From a virus, in the IMG/VR virus record IMGVR_UViG_3300036719_005587, positions 1 through 40,065 of that record: 40,065 nucleotides of DNA; one strand, given 5' to 3'. Of this stretch, positions 23,877 to 31,287 are shown in pieces. The position numbers were made by a program, and so were the translations under genes. A model generated the notes under the pieces. The model searched no databases and was not told the origin of the DNA. It saw nothing but the letters and a program-made list of their open reading frames with translations. Position 1 is the first letter of the stretch; every line of letters begins with the position of its first letter.

Positions 23877-24683
23877 TCAGGCGGCGAGTTTTTTGGCGCG
23901 GGCGGTGTAGAATTTCGTGAGTCCCTTGGCGTCGATTGCTTGGAAGAACCACTTCATGCGGGGCATTCCGACTCCGTTGTCCTCGGGGCGGTTGCGAACG
24001 GTGGCGGCGGATTCAGCGGTGTCGAACATGCGAGCCATCAGACGCACCCAGTTGGTGATCTTGGCTGGATCGGTAGTCCCTGAATGGTGGCGGACTTCGA
24101 GTGTCTGATGGCGGAAGTAGGAATGGATGTTGAGCTTCCGGTAGCGGCAGGGGTAGAGCTGCTTCATCTGATCCATGTTCCGGCAGGCGTCGATCTTGCG
24201 GAACATCTGTGAGCATTGGCCCCGGTGATTTCCGGCGTCGGTGATGATGTGGTCGAGGTTCGTGCGGCAGTAGTTGTTGTTATTGCCCCGGCGTGACTGC
24301 GGTTGAAAAGTATCGAGAACGTCCTCGAATTTGAGCCAGAGTTTGAAGAGGTTCTTCACCGCTTTGAGATTCATCGAGCGGGCATCGAAATGGACGTGAA
24401 GTCCGCAGCGCTTGTCCACTTGGGCACCGGCGGCTTCCAGCGCGGCGGCGGCGATGCGGACTTCCTCGATACCGGCCTCGCCTTCGAGAACCGGTGAGAC
24501 GAGTTCCAAACCGCAGGAACCATCCATGACGATCTTCCAATAGGGAGTGGTGTCGTGGGTGTAGTAGGAGGATTCGACCCGGATGCCTGCGGCTCTCAGG
24601 CTCATGACGGCCTGCTCTTTGGTGATGGTGGAGAGGAATTCAATCTCAACTCCGAAGCGGCGGGACATGGTTGGCGTTGTCAT
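23877..24683 (-). CDS. amidoligase family enzyme
   Basis: A 268-residue protein with the amidoligase (COOH-NH2 ligase, ATP-grasp-related glutamine-synthetase-like fold) motifs: FGVEIEF (10-16) with two Glu, DGSCGLELVSP (54-64) and CGLHVHFDAR (93-102) with His-x-His. The C-terminal part has the conserved Arg and Asn-rich YRKLNIHSYF region. Members join amino groups to carboxylates and are thought to make or modify peptides or cell-wall components. In phages they may protect or tag a cell-wall or peptide substrate. It is the first gene of the minus-strand group; ATG 24683 is preferred over 24668. Confidence 0.85.
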   Translation of the reverse strand: MTTPTMSRRFGVEIEFLSTITKEQAVMSLRAAGIRVESSYYTHDTTPYWKIVMDGSCGLELVSPVLEGEAGIEEVRIAAAALEAAGAQVDKRCGLHVHFDARSMNLKAVKNLFKLWLKFEDVLDTFQPQSRRGNNNNYCRTNLDHIITDAGNHRGQCSQMFRKIDACRNMDQMKQLYPCRYRKLNIHSYFRHQTLEVRHHSGTTDPAKITNWVRLMARMFDTAESAATVRNRPEDNGVGMPRMKWFFQAIDAKGLTKFYTARAKKLAA

Positions 24684-24845
24684 GGTTAATATCTGCCAGA
24701 GTGCCACCTCACGTCTATGGCTAAGTGGAGTTAGAGGAAAAAAGACATAAGTTGAATCGCTCCGAATGCCTTGCAATTGGCATGCGTCGTGAGGGTCAGG
24801 ATGTATGCCAATCGACGATCTTTCGTTACGGCGTTAGGCCCGACC

Positions 24846-24898
24846 GAAAGACGAAAAATGACATGGACGTGCCCGATCAGACGGGCAGATGAGGGATG
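24846..24898 (+). repeat. 53-bp direct repeat, copy 1
   Basis: Matches copy 2 (25962-26014) at 52 of 53 positions. It includes a stem-loop TGCCCG-ATCAGA-CGGGCA (24870-24887) followed by AGATGAGGGATG. It lies 39 bases upstream of the gene at 24937, in the 253-base gap after the divergent amidoligase. An ATG-ATG mini-frame of five codons follows it. It could be a leader RNA element, a protein-binding site, or a scar of duplication. Confidence 0.85.
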
Positions 24899-24936
24899 AT
24901 GAAAGCGACATAACGCTGATTCTAACAAACACCAAC

Positions 24937-25227
24937 ATGGACATTGAATACATCAAACAACACCGCCGCCTGACCCTCGAATACGGTCGAGGCGAAACCT
25001 ACCGCACTAACATGCCGACGCTCTACGGTCATTCGACCTACGGACGCAGTTCGGTTCTCGCAGGCTGCCCGCGCCGGGTATTCCTCGAAAGCTGGGACGA
25101 TCTGGACACCGCCCGCGCCGAACTCAAGTCCGCTAAGATCCGCTATGCCGACCTTTGCGACACGCACGGATCTACACACATCCCGGTGGATGTCATCACC
25201 GCAGGATTACCCGAGGAGGAAATCTAA
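24937..25227 (+). CDS. hypothetical protein
   Basis: A 96-residue protein with a basic, tyrosine-rich N-terminal half (YIKQHRRLTLEYGRGETY) and an acidic end (AGLPEEEI). I do not recognise it. The start at 24937 follows CA-rich sequence (acaaacaccaac). It is the first gene after the amidoligase group reverses, and together with the DUF2786 gene it is enclosed by the two copies of the 53-bp repeat. Confidence 0.55.
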   Translation: MDIEYIKQHRRLTLEYGRGETYRTNMPTLYGHSTYGRSSVLAGCPRRVFLESWDDLDTARAELKSAKIRYADLCDTHGSTHIPVDVITAGLPEEEI

Positions 25228-25246
25228 TCGCAACCACTCAGATCCA

Positions 25247-25948
25247 ATGAAATCCGAATCCGACATACTCGAAAAAATCCGCAAGCTCCTGCGACTGGCC
25301 GACCGCTCCCGCGGTTCCACCGAGAACGAAGCGAAAGTGGCGCTGGCCAAGGCGCAGGAATTGATGACCCGCCACAACATCGACTCGGCACTGCTCCGCA
25401 TGGAACGCGGCGAATCCGGCAGCACCGGCTTCGCCGTCAACAAGGGCAAGGTCGATCTGCCAAAGACCCTCAACCCGGCAGACCTGATGATCCTGTCGCT
25501 GCTCCAGTCGCACTTCAACGTGAAGACGATCCTGATGCCCAACGGACGAGGGACGCCAGTGGACATCATCGGTGCCGCCGCCGACATCGACTTCGCAATC
25601 TTCGCCTTCAACTACCTGCGGCAGACATTCTTCCGCTGTTGGAACGAGTTCAAGCGGACGCATGCCAATCCGGACAAGGCATCCTACTACCGGGGGCTGC
25701 GTGATGGCTTGAATGCCGAACTCAAGGCGGCGAAACAACGGGCCGAGGAATCCTACGCCGCCGAACAGCGACAAACCTACGGACTGGTCGTCGTGGACCA
25801 GCAGGCGGTGATCACCCGCTACGTCGAGGAGAACTACGGCAAGCTCCGCAACCGCCCGCAACGCCGCCGCCACCTCCATTCCGGAAGCTACGTCGCCGGT
25901 GAAACCAAAGGCCGAACCATCCAAATCAACCGCCCACTTCCGTCATGA
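25247..25948 (+). CDS. DUF2786-domain protein
   Basis: A 233-residue protein. The first 50 residues are a clear DUF2786 domain (ILEKIRKLLRLADRS, then NEAKVALAKAQELMTRHNID), a helical module of unknown function found in phage and bacterial proteins. The middle (DLMILSLLQSHFNVKTIL) looks like the DUF7168-type companion domain, and the C-terminus is very basic (RNRPQRRRHLHSGSY), suggesting nucleic-acid binding. It is enclosed by the two 53-bp repeat copies. The second copy begins 14 bases after its stop. Confidence 0.75.
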   Translation: MKSESDILEKIRKLLRLADRSRGSTENEAKVALAKAQELMTRHNIDSALLRMERGESGSTGFAVNKGKVDLPKTLNPADLMILSLLQSHFNVKTILMPNGRGTPVDIIGAAADIDFAIFAFNYLRQTFFRCWNEFKRTHANPDKASYYRGLRDGLNAELKAAKQRAEESYAAEQRQTYGLVVVDQQAVITRYVEENYGKLRNRPQRRRHLHSGSYVAGETKGRTIQINRPLPS

Positions 25949-25961
25949 AATCCATCCAACA

Positions 25962-26014
25962 GAAAGACGAAAAAAGACATGGACGTGCCCGATCAGACGG
26001 GCAGATGAGGGATG
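25962..26014 (+). repeat. 53-bp direct repeat, copy 2
   Basis: Differs from copy 1 only at one base (A for T at position 14 of the repeat). Here it forms the immediate leader of the gene at 26017, whose ATG follows GAGG of the repeat by eight bases, so the repeat supplies a ribosome-binding site. The hairpin TGCCCG/CGGGCA lies 13 bases before that GAGG. The frame through the copy is open in copy 2 but stopped in copy 1, which argues against a conserved coding function. Confidence 0.85.
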
Positions 26015-26016
26015 CT

Positions 26017-26247
26017 ATGACAACAGTATCCATCCCTAACAACCACCTGACCAAGGCGATGCAGCAAGGCATCCGCGGACTTGAGAAAAACGGCTTCACT
26101 GCCCGGCGCATCCTGCCGGTCGATCTGATGGCCGGCATTCATGCCCGCGAGTTCCGCGCCGATTTCGCCAAGCAAACCAAATTCGGACTGCTGGTGTTCA
26201 GCGTCCGGATCGACACCGACGGCAACGTCACCACCCCAAAACCATAA
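26017..26247 (+). CDS. hypothetical small protein
   Basis: A 76-residue protein of no recognised family; basic residues and a short alpha/beta pattern (FGLLVFSVRIDTDGNV) are visible. The ATG at 26017 is preferred because the repeat upstream provides GAGG. An ATG at 25945 overlapping the DUF2786 stop would add 24 residues encoded by the repeat. A small DNA-binding or structural protein is possible. Confidence 0.5.
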   Translation: MTTVSIPNNHLTKAMQQGIRGLEKNGFTARRILPVDLMAGIHAREFRADFAKQTKFGLLVFSVRIDTDGNVTTPKP

Positions 26248-26259
26248 CCAAACACCACC

Positions 26260-26763
26260 ATGAACAAACTGTATTACATCGTCTGCGACGACAAGGAAAC
26301 CAACGTCTTTGAAGGCCGCTTTCAAGGTCGCACCCGAGGCGAAGCTCTGAAATTCCTCAAGCAGTCCCTCGGGCGCAAGACGCTCAACGGACTGGTCTTC
26401 ACCATCACCGAAATCCCGGTGCCACTGATCCGTGAGATCGTCGCGGAAATCCTCGCCGGGGGCGACGGCAGCAATGTCACGCCCGCCGCGAACATCGTCC
26501 CGCTCACCCGTCCAGAACCCGAGGCAAGCCCGGGACGTTACGACGCGTTCGCCGACGCGGCTGAGCCTGAACCAACGCCAGCGGAGGTCACTCCACCCAA
26601 GCCCGCAAAGAAGGTCGGCAATCCCGGCCATGGTGACGACCACTGGTCACAGGTGAAAGCCCACTGGCTTGATTGCCGCAGCGTGAAGCAGACCGCCGAA
26701 CACTTCGGCCTTTCGCCCAACACGATCAAGACCCGCAGTCGGAGGGAGGGCTGGGGAAAATGA
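26260..26763 (+). CDS. helix-turn-helix protein
   Basis: A 167-residue protein. The N-terminal 70 residues look like a small alpha/beta domain (YYIVCDDKETNVFEG), followed by a proline-rich linker (about 85-115) and a C-terminal helix-turn-helix: VKQTAEHFGLSPNTIKTRSR (about 143-162). The latter resembles the DNA-binding end of small terminase or Nu1-like proteins, but the terminase small subunit lies 4.5 kb downstream, so this is more likely a regulator. CCAAACACCACC precedes the ATG. The stop overlaps the next start (ATGA). Confidence 0.6.
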   Translation: MNKLYYIVCDDKETNVFEGRFQGRTRGEALKFLKQSLGRKTLNGLVFTITEIPVPLIREIVAEILAGGDGSNVTPAANIVPLTRPEPEASPGRYDAFADAAEPEPTPAEVTPPKPAKKVGNPGHGDDHWSQVKAHWLDCRSVKQTAEHFGLSPNTIKTRSRREGWGK

Positions 26764-27095
26764 GCGCCCCTGACTGGAACCCAATCGTCGGCGACGGGGC
26801 GACCGTCTGCCACTACTCTGACCGAACCGCCTGCACGGTGATTCGCGTCAGCCCGAGCGGCAAGACCCTCTGGATGCAGCAGGACACCTCCGTTCTCGAC
26901 GACTGGAAGCCCGAGTTTATCCCTGGCGGATTCGCTGGCCACTGCGTGAACAACGCCGAGCAGACCTACCAATACTCGCCGAATCCGCAGGGTACGGTTC
27001 ATCGTGCCAGCCTCCGCAAGGACGGCTGGTTCCGCACTACCAACGGCGAGGCGGTCGTTCCCGGTCGCCGCCAATTCCACGACTACAACTTCTGA
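26760..27095 (+). CDS. hypothetical protein
   Basis: A 111-residue beta-rich protein, coupled to the upstream gene by an ATGA overlap and to the downstream gene by a one-base overlap. The sequence (VGDGATVCHYSDRTACTVIR, SPSGKTLWMQQD) resembles small phage proteins of unknown function with an SH3- or OB-like fold. I do not recognise it more specifically. Confidence 0.55.
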   Translation: MSAPDWNPIVGDGATVCHYSDRTACTVIRVSPSGKTLWMQQDTSVLDDWKPEFIPGGFAGHCVNNAEQTYQYSPNPQGTVHRASLRKDGWFRTTNGEAVVPGRRQFHDYNF

Positions 27096-27334
27096 TGAAG
27101 ATCGCAGTCGAAAAATACCGCAAAACCGATGGCTACGCCACGCGCTACTGGTCGGTGACGGTGAACGGCGAACTGCTCGCCGTCACCCTCTACCGCAAGG
27201 GCGCGGAGGCCGTCGCCCGGGCCATCACCAACTCCAACTCAGATCCCCATGTCACGATCCTTGAAGATTCTACCAACCCCGTCCCCACGCCCCACAAGCC
27301 CGCCGCTGGCGTGGCGTCCTACCGCCCCCGATGA
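27095..27334 (+). CDS. hypothetical small protein
   Basis: A 79-residue protein, beta-hairpin-like in its first half (YWSVTVNGELLAVTLYRKG) with a basic, proline-rich tail that overlaps the next gene out of frame by 86 bases. It starts on the last base of the preceding stop. The N-terminal 55 residues look coding; the tail may be a by-product of the overlap. Confidence 0.45.
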   Translation: MKIAVEKYRKTDGYATRYWSVTVNGELLAVTLYRKGAEAVARAITNSNSDPHVTILEDSTNPVPTPHKPAAGVASYRPR

Positions 27335-27914
27335 CCTCTGCGGCCCAGCAGCCACCGTCGCCCGCCGACTCGTCACCAAGGCGCAAAAACTCCACGATGA
27401 TCCTGCCGTCCCGGTGAAGATCCTGCTCTACGGCCCACCCGGTGTCGGCAAGACCAGCATCGCGGACATGGTGGCCGACGCCCTATCCGGCACGCGCTTC
27501 GCAGTCGAGGAATTCAACGGCAAGCTCGTCACCGTCGAAACCGTGAAACAGTGGATGGCGAATCTCGCCTACCAGTCGATGTTCGGAGTCTATTCGGTGA
27601 AGATCATCAACGAGATGGATCGCTGCACGCGGGACGCACAGGACTTGCTCCTGAGCTACCTCGACCGCCTGCCGCCGGGTCGCGCCGTGATCGGCACCAG
27701 TAACCTGCAACTCGACCTACTCACGGAGCGTTTCCAGACGCGCTTCCAGTCGATCAAGCTCGCGGCACCGTCCACCGAGGACATTGCCACCATGCTCCGC
27801 CACCACTGGCCGGTCGATGAAGCCACCTCACTGCGGATCGCTGTCGGCAGTGGCGGGTGCGTGAGAGCGGCACTGGCTGATCTGGAGTCCTGGCTGGATG
27901 CAAGCGACTGTTGA
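27249..27914 (+). CDS. AAA+ ATPase, clamp-loader-like
   Basis: A 221-residue AAA+ protein. Walker A is GPPGVGKT (about 61-68), followed by a clamp-loader-like domain. The Walker B region reads VKIINEMDRC, so the usual acidic pair is replaced by Asn-Glu, with Glu and Asp nearby. Sensor 1 is GTSN, and LTERFQTRFQSIKL resembles the arginine-finger part of RFC/DnaX-like proteins. A long 86-base overlap with the preceding gene is needed because no later ATG keeps the P loop. It probably works on DNA or as a loader/chaperone before packaging, and it is coupled to the ParB gene. Confidence 0.75.
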   Translation: MSRSLKILPTPSPRPTSPPLAWRPTAPDDLCGPAATVARRLVTKAQKLHDDPAVPVKILLYGPPGVGKTSIADMVADALSGTRFAVEEFNGKLVTVETVKQWMANLAYQSMFGVYSVKIINEMDRCTRDAQDLLLSYLDRLPPGRAVIGTSNLQLDLLTERFQTRFQSIKLAAPSTEDIATMLRHHWPVDEATSLRIAVGSGGCVRAALADLESWLDASDC

Positions 27915-27931
27915 CAGCCGCATCCACGGCA

Positions 27932-28588
27932 ATGACTGATCACTCTCCCAAAGCCCGCACCCTCGCCAATGGCATCGAAGTTTGGTGCAGCTTCGACAAG
28001 CTGGTGCCAGTCGGCGAACTCAAGCCGAACCCGCGCAACCCGAACACGCACCCGCAGCGGCAGATCGAACTGCTCGCCAAGAACATCCGCTACTTCGGCT
28101 GGCGACAGACGATTACCGTCTCAAAGCTCACCGGCCTGATCGTTTCCGGTCACGGCCGCCTTATGGCCGCCAAACATCTCGGCGCGGAAGTCGTGCCGGT
28201 GGACTATCAGGACTTCGCCACCGAGAACGATGAACTCGCCGTGCTGGTCGCCGACAACCGGCTGGCCGAACTTTCCACAGTCGATCTCAACGAACTCGAA
28301 AAAATCGCCAGCGAGTGGAAGTCCATCGACTTCGACACGATCCTCGCGGGCTTCGAGCCTGCCGACATCGAGGGCCTGCTCAATCCGGGTGGCAATGACG
28401 ACGAAGAGGATGACGACGACCGTCACGACAAGGAACTCGACAAGAGTGATGTCACCGTCGCGGTCGGACTCTATCGGTTTCGCATCACTCAGGAAGAATT
28501 CATCGCGTGGTGCGACCGCGTGAAACAAGACGCCGGTTTCGACAAGGAATCCGTACTCACCGAAATCCGCAGCCGCCTCGGACTATGA
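27932..28588 (+). CDS. ParB-domain protein
   Basis: A 218-residue protein with a single ParB N-terminal domain: NPRNPNTHPQRQIELLAKNI, then VSGHGRLMAAKHLGAEVVPV (the Gly-His-Gly-Arg box) and VADNRLAEL. The region after it is highly acidic (NDDEEDDDDRHDKEL). In many phages this domain is fused to or precedes a DNA methyltransferase and is thought to guide or regulate DNA modification. Here the next gene is a ParB-methyltransferase fusion. A TTG at 27911 overlapping the previous stop is a possible start; ATG 27932 is preferred. TTGACA lies 15 bases upstream of that ATG. Confidence 0.8.
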   Translation: MTDHSPKARTLANGIEVWCSFDKLVPVGELKPNPRNPNTHPQRQIELLAKNIRYFGWRQTITVSKLTGLIVSGHGRLMAAKHLGAEVVPVDYQDFATENDELAVLVADNRLAELSTVDLNELEKIASEWKSIDFDTILAGFEPADIEGLLNPGGNDDEEDDDDRHDKELDKSDVTVAVGLYRFRITQEEFIAWCDRVKQDAGFDKESVLTEIRSRLGL

Positions 28589-30099
28589 ACATCACCCTCG
28601 AATCCATCGACGCCATTCGTCCATCGACCTACAACCCGAGGTCAGCGGTTGCCGAGCGTCTCGACCTGATTGAACTGTCGCTTCGCAAGCTCGGTTTCAT
28701 CGCCCCGATCTTTGCCGACTCGGACGGCGAGATTCTTTCCGGCCACCAGCGCCACCTTGTTGCATCGCGCATGGGTGCCACGCACGTTCCGGTATCCCGG
28801 ACCAAGGCGCTCGATCTCGACCACCGCAAGGCGCTCAACATCGTGTTCAACCGGGCGACCAACGATTTCGATTTCAATAGCACGCCCGGTCGAGTCACCA
28901 GCGAACTGCAATCGATCGACATCGAATCACTCGCCGCTCTGATCCCTGACAAGGAAGTAGGAAGCGATGCCTTCCTGCGCTGCCTCAAGCCCGCGGAAGT
29001 CGCCGTGAGAGATCTCTGCCAGGTGAACTCAGGTCGCTGGATTCAATATGCTCGCAACCTTGCCCGCACCCTGCATCGCCACGGCATCCTCATGCCCATC
29101 GTCTGCCGCGAGGATCTGACCGTCATCAACGGCATCGGTCGGTTGGAAATGCTCGCGGAAAAGGGAGTCGCATTCGCTCCCGTTGTATTCGTCACCGACG
29201 AAGAAGCGGAGTTCGCCCGGGCGATGATGAATTTGCTCTCGATGGACTTCGACATCCACACGCGCTATGCCGATATGCTGCGCTTCAACTCGTTTCGCAG
29301 GGCACGCCGCGTCAGACGTGAGCTTGGTAACGGCTTCGTCTTCGCCACCCATGGTGCGAAGCCATGCAAGGACTTCGACATCGGCAAGGCATCCGACCGC
29401 GCCCGCTGGACCAAGGAACACGGCACGACCATCCTCGACTTCGGTGCCGGCCACCTGACCGAAACCTTTCTCCTTCGCCAAGCAGGAATCGACTGCACGC
29501 CGTTCGAACCCTACCGGCTTGGACCAGGGGGCATCAATAAAGCGGAGAGCATCGAACTGACCCGCATCTTTTTAGCCGAAGTGGCGGCTGGCAAGGAATG
29601 GACGAGCATCTTCATCGCGAGCGTGCTGAATTCCGTGCCGTTCCGCGAGGACCGCGAGCACATCGCCTGCCTCTGCGCCGCATTGTGCAAGCCCTTCACC
29701 AAGGTCTATGCCTGCGCATCATCGGCAGGGGAATCGGGCTGGCGGCAGGTCAATGGCAAGTCGTTCATGAACGAAAGCAATGCGGGCAACATCGCGTTCC
29801 GCCTCGACTACGAACCGGGCATCCGCATCGGGGATTTTCAGGACAAACCCAAGGTCCAAAAGTATCATACCGAATCCGAGTTTCACTCCCTGTTCGGCCC
29901 ATTCTTCCGCTCGGTGAAGGTGGACGACTTTTCCAACAACATCAACGCGGCCTGCGCGTCAGCCCTGCCAGTTGATCCCGCCCGCCTTCGTGCCGCCATC
30001 GAGTTTGAGTTCAACCTGCCCTATCCAGACGGCACTCGTATGGATCTCGCGAAATGCGCCATGGACTCTTTCTCCCAACGTCTTCAGATTACCCTATGA
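28585..30099 (+). CDS. ParB-ParB-SAM methyltransferase fusion
   Basis: A 504-residue fusion. Residues 1-75 are a ParB-like domain with the box DGEILSGHQRHLVASRMGA. A second ParB-like segment lies around 170-200 (IVCREDLTVINGIGRLEML). Residues about 290-340 have a class I methyltransferase motif I (TTILDFGAGHLTETFLLRQ) with an acidic strand end (TPFEPY) and later post-motifs. The C-terminal region (about 420-500) continues the domain with FHSLFGPFFRSVKVDDF. No DPPY or PC motif is present, so the catalytic type is unclear. It overlaps both neighbours by four bases and is probably a DNA- or RNA-directed methyl transferase. Confidence 0.75.
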   Translation: MNITLESIDAIRPSTYNPRSAVAERLDLIELSLRKLGFIAPIFADSDGEILSGHQRHLVASRMGATHVPVSRTKALDLDHRKALNIVFNRATNDFDFNSTPGRVTSELQSIDIESLAALIPDKEVGSDAFLRCLKPAEVAVRDLCQVNSGRWIQYARNLARTLHRHGILMPIVCREDLTVINGIGRLEMLAEKGVAFAPVVFVTDEEAEFARAMMNLLSMDFDIHTRYADMLRFNSFRRARRVRRELGNGFVFATHGAKPCKDFDIGKASDRARWTKEHGTTILDFGAGHLTETFLLRQAGIDCTPFEPYRLGPGGINKAESIELTRIFLAEVAAGKEWTSIFIASVLNSVPFREDREHIACLCAALCKPFTKVYACASSAGESGWRQVNGKSFMNESNAGNIAFRLDYEPGIRIGDFQDKPKVQKYHTESEFHSLFGPFFRSVKVDDFSNNINAACASALPVDPARLRAAIEFEFNLPYPDGTRMDLAKCAMDSFSQRLQITL

Positions 30100-30548
30100 T
30101 CATCCTGCTAGACCTTAACTACACGCTGGTGGCGAACAATCCGGCACGCGGCACCACGCCCGAGCGCATGGAGAAGCGACTGGCCAACGAGCAATACCGG
30201 CAATGGCTAGTGGAACTTGTGCGGCCTCACACGGTCGTTCTCATCACCGCCCGCCCGGAAACCTGGACGATCAAGACGCTCGACCGCATCGAGGAGCAAA
30301 CCGGCTGGCGTCCCCAGGATGCGTGCTTCGCGCCGAAGGGCTGGTGGAATCCTCCGGCGATCAAGGAGCACCTGCTCAAGAAGGACGTGTTCCCAATTCA
30401 TGGCGATGACGCCCGCTACATCGCGATCGAAAGCAACCCACGGACGCGCGATATGTATGCGAAGTTTTCGATCCCGTGCTTCTGGGTGACCCCGGAAGGT
30501 GACCGACTGACCGAAGGCACGCGGATCGTGAAACGTCTGCCGCGTTGA
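30096..30548 (+). CDS. HAD-like phosphatase with variant motif I
   Basis: A 150-residue protein with a HAD-type core: MIILLDLNYTLVAN (motif I, Asp6) and VVLITARPETW (motif II). The second acidic residue of motif I, normally Asp, is Asn8, and motif III/IV are weakly visible (HGDDARYIAIESNP). It may have lost phosphatase activity or act on a particular substrate. It is coupled by a four-base overlap to the ParB-methyltransferase gene and lies just before the CmoA homologue. Confidence 0.65.
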   Translation: MIILLDLNYTLVANNPARGTTPERMEKRLANEQYRQWLVELVRPHTVVLITARPETWTIKTLDRIEEQTGWRPQDACFAPKGWWNPPAIKEHLLKKDVFPIHGDDARYIAIESNPRTRDMYAKFSIPCFWVTPEGDRLTEGTRIVKRLPR

Positions 30549-30564
30549 CATCCGCCACGCGGGC

Positions 30565-31287
30565 ATGAGTGAAGCCCAACGTGATGAAGTCGTTCCCCGC
30601 GGAGCCTGGCAGTTCGATCAGGAAGTGACCGCCGTGTTTGACGACATGCTCCAACGGTCGATTCCGCAATACAATGCGATGCGGATGGTGACCTACGAGG
30701 TGGGCCGGAGCTTCGTGCAACCCGGCACCGCCATCATCGACATGGGATGTTCCCGCGGTCAGGCGCTCTTGCCATTCGTCGCCAACTTCGGCGCGGCCAA
30801 CGATTACATCGGCTTGGAGATCAGCGAGCCGATGATCGAGGCGGCACGCCAGAACTTCAACTACCACCCGCACGGCAACCGCGTCACCATCCAGTCTGCC
30901 GACCTGCGCCACGAGTTCCCTAGTGTGACATCCAGCCTCGTGCTCTCGGTGCTCACGCTTCAGTTCACGCCTATCGAATACCGCCAGCAGATCATCCGCC
31001 GCGTGTTCGAGTCGCTGGCTCCGGGTGGAGCCTTTATCCTCGTAGAAAAGATTCTCGGCGCGACCTCCAAACTCGATGAGGCGTTCGTGAACCTCTTCCT
31101 CCAGATCAAGCGTGAGAACGGCTATTCCGACAGCCAGATCGACCGCAAGCGGCTTTCTCTCGAAGGTGTGCTGGTTCCAGTGACCGCCCGCTGGAATGAG
31201 GAACTTCTCCATCAGGAAGGCTTCACCTCGGTCGATTGCTTCTGGCGGCACCTCAACTTCGCCGGATGGGTCGCCGTGAAACCATGA
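30565..31287 (+). CDS. CmoA-like carboxy-SAM synthase homologue
   Basis: A 240-residue SAM-dependent enzyme strongly similar to bacterial CmoA, which converts SAM and prephenate to carboxy-S-adenosyl-methionine. Matching family motifs run through it: WQFDQEVTAVFDDMLQRS, FVQPGT, MGCSRG, LTLQF, LAPGGAFILVEK, KRENGYSDSQIDRKR and the C-terminal NFAGWVAVK. By alignment from memory, Arg199 and Tyr39 of E. coli CmoA correspond to Arg196 and Tyr36 here and both are kept; the GCS motif is at 61-63. Asn132 appears replaced by Val. No CmoB gene is in the window, so the product would have to feed a different enzyme. It starts 16 bases after the HAD gene and overlaps the terminase small subunit. Confidence 0.8.
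   Translation: MSEAQRDEVVPRGAWQFDQEVTAVFDDMLQRSIPQYNAMRMVTYEVGRSFVQPGTAIIDMGCSRGQALLPFVANFGAANDYIGLEISEPMIEAARQNFNYHPHGNRVTIQSADLRHEFPSVTSSLVLSVLTLQFTPIEYRQQIIRRVFESLAPGGAFILVEKILGATSKLDEAFVNLFLQIKRENGYSDSQIDRKRLSLEGVLVPVTARWNEELLHQEGFTSVDCFWRHLNFAGWVAVKP

Noticed and set aside
24871-24905. Hammerhead-like ribozyme in the 53-bp repeat (AGATGAG followed by GAAA)
   Set aside because: The core needs CTGATGA; here the base before GATGAG is A, and GAAA occurs only after copy 1, not copy 2.
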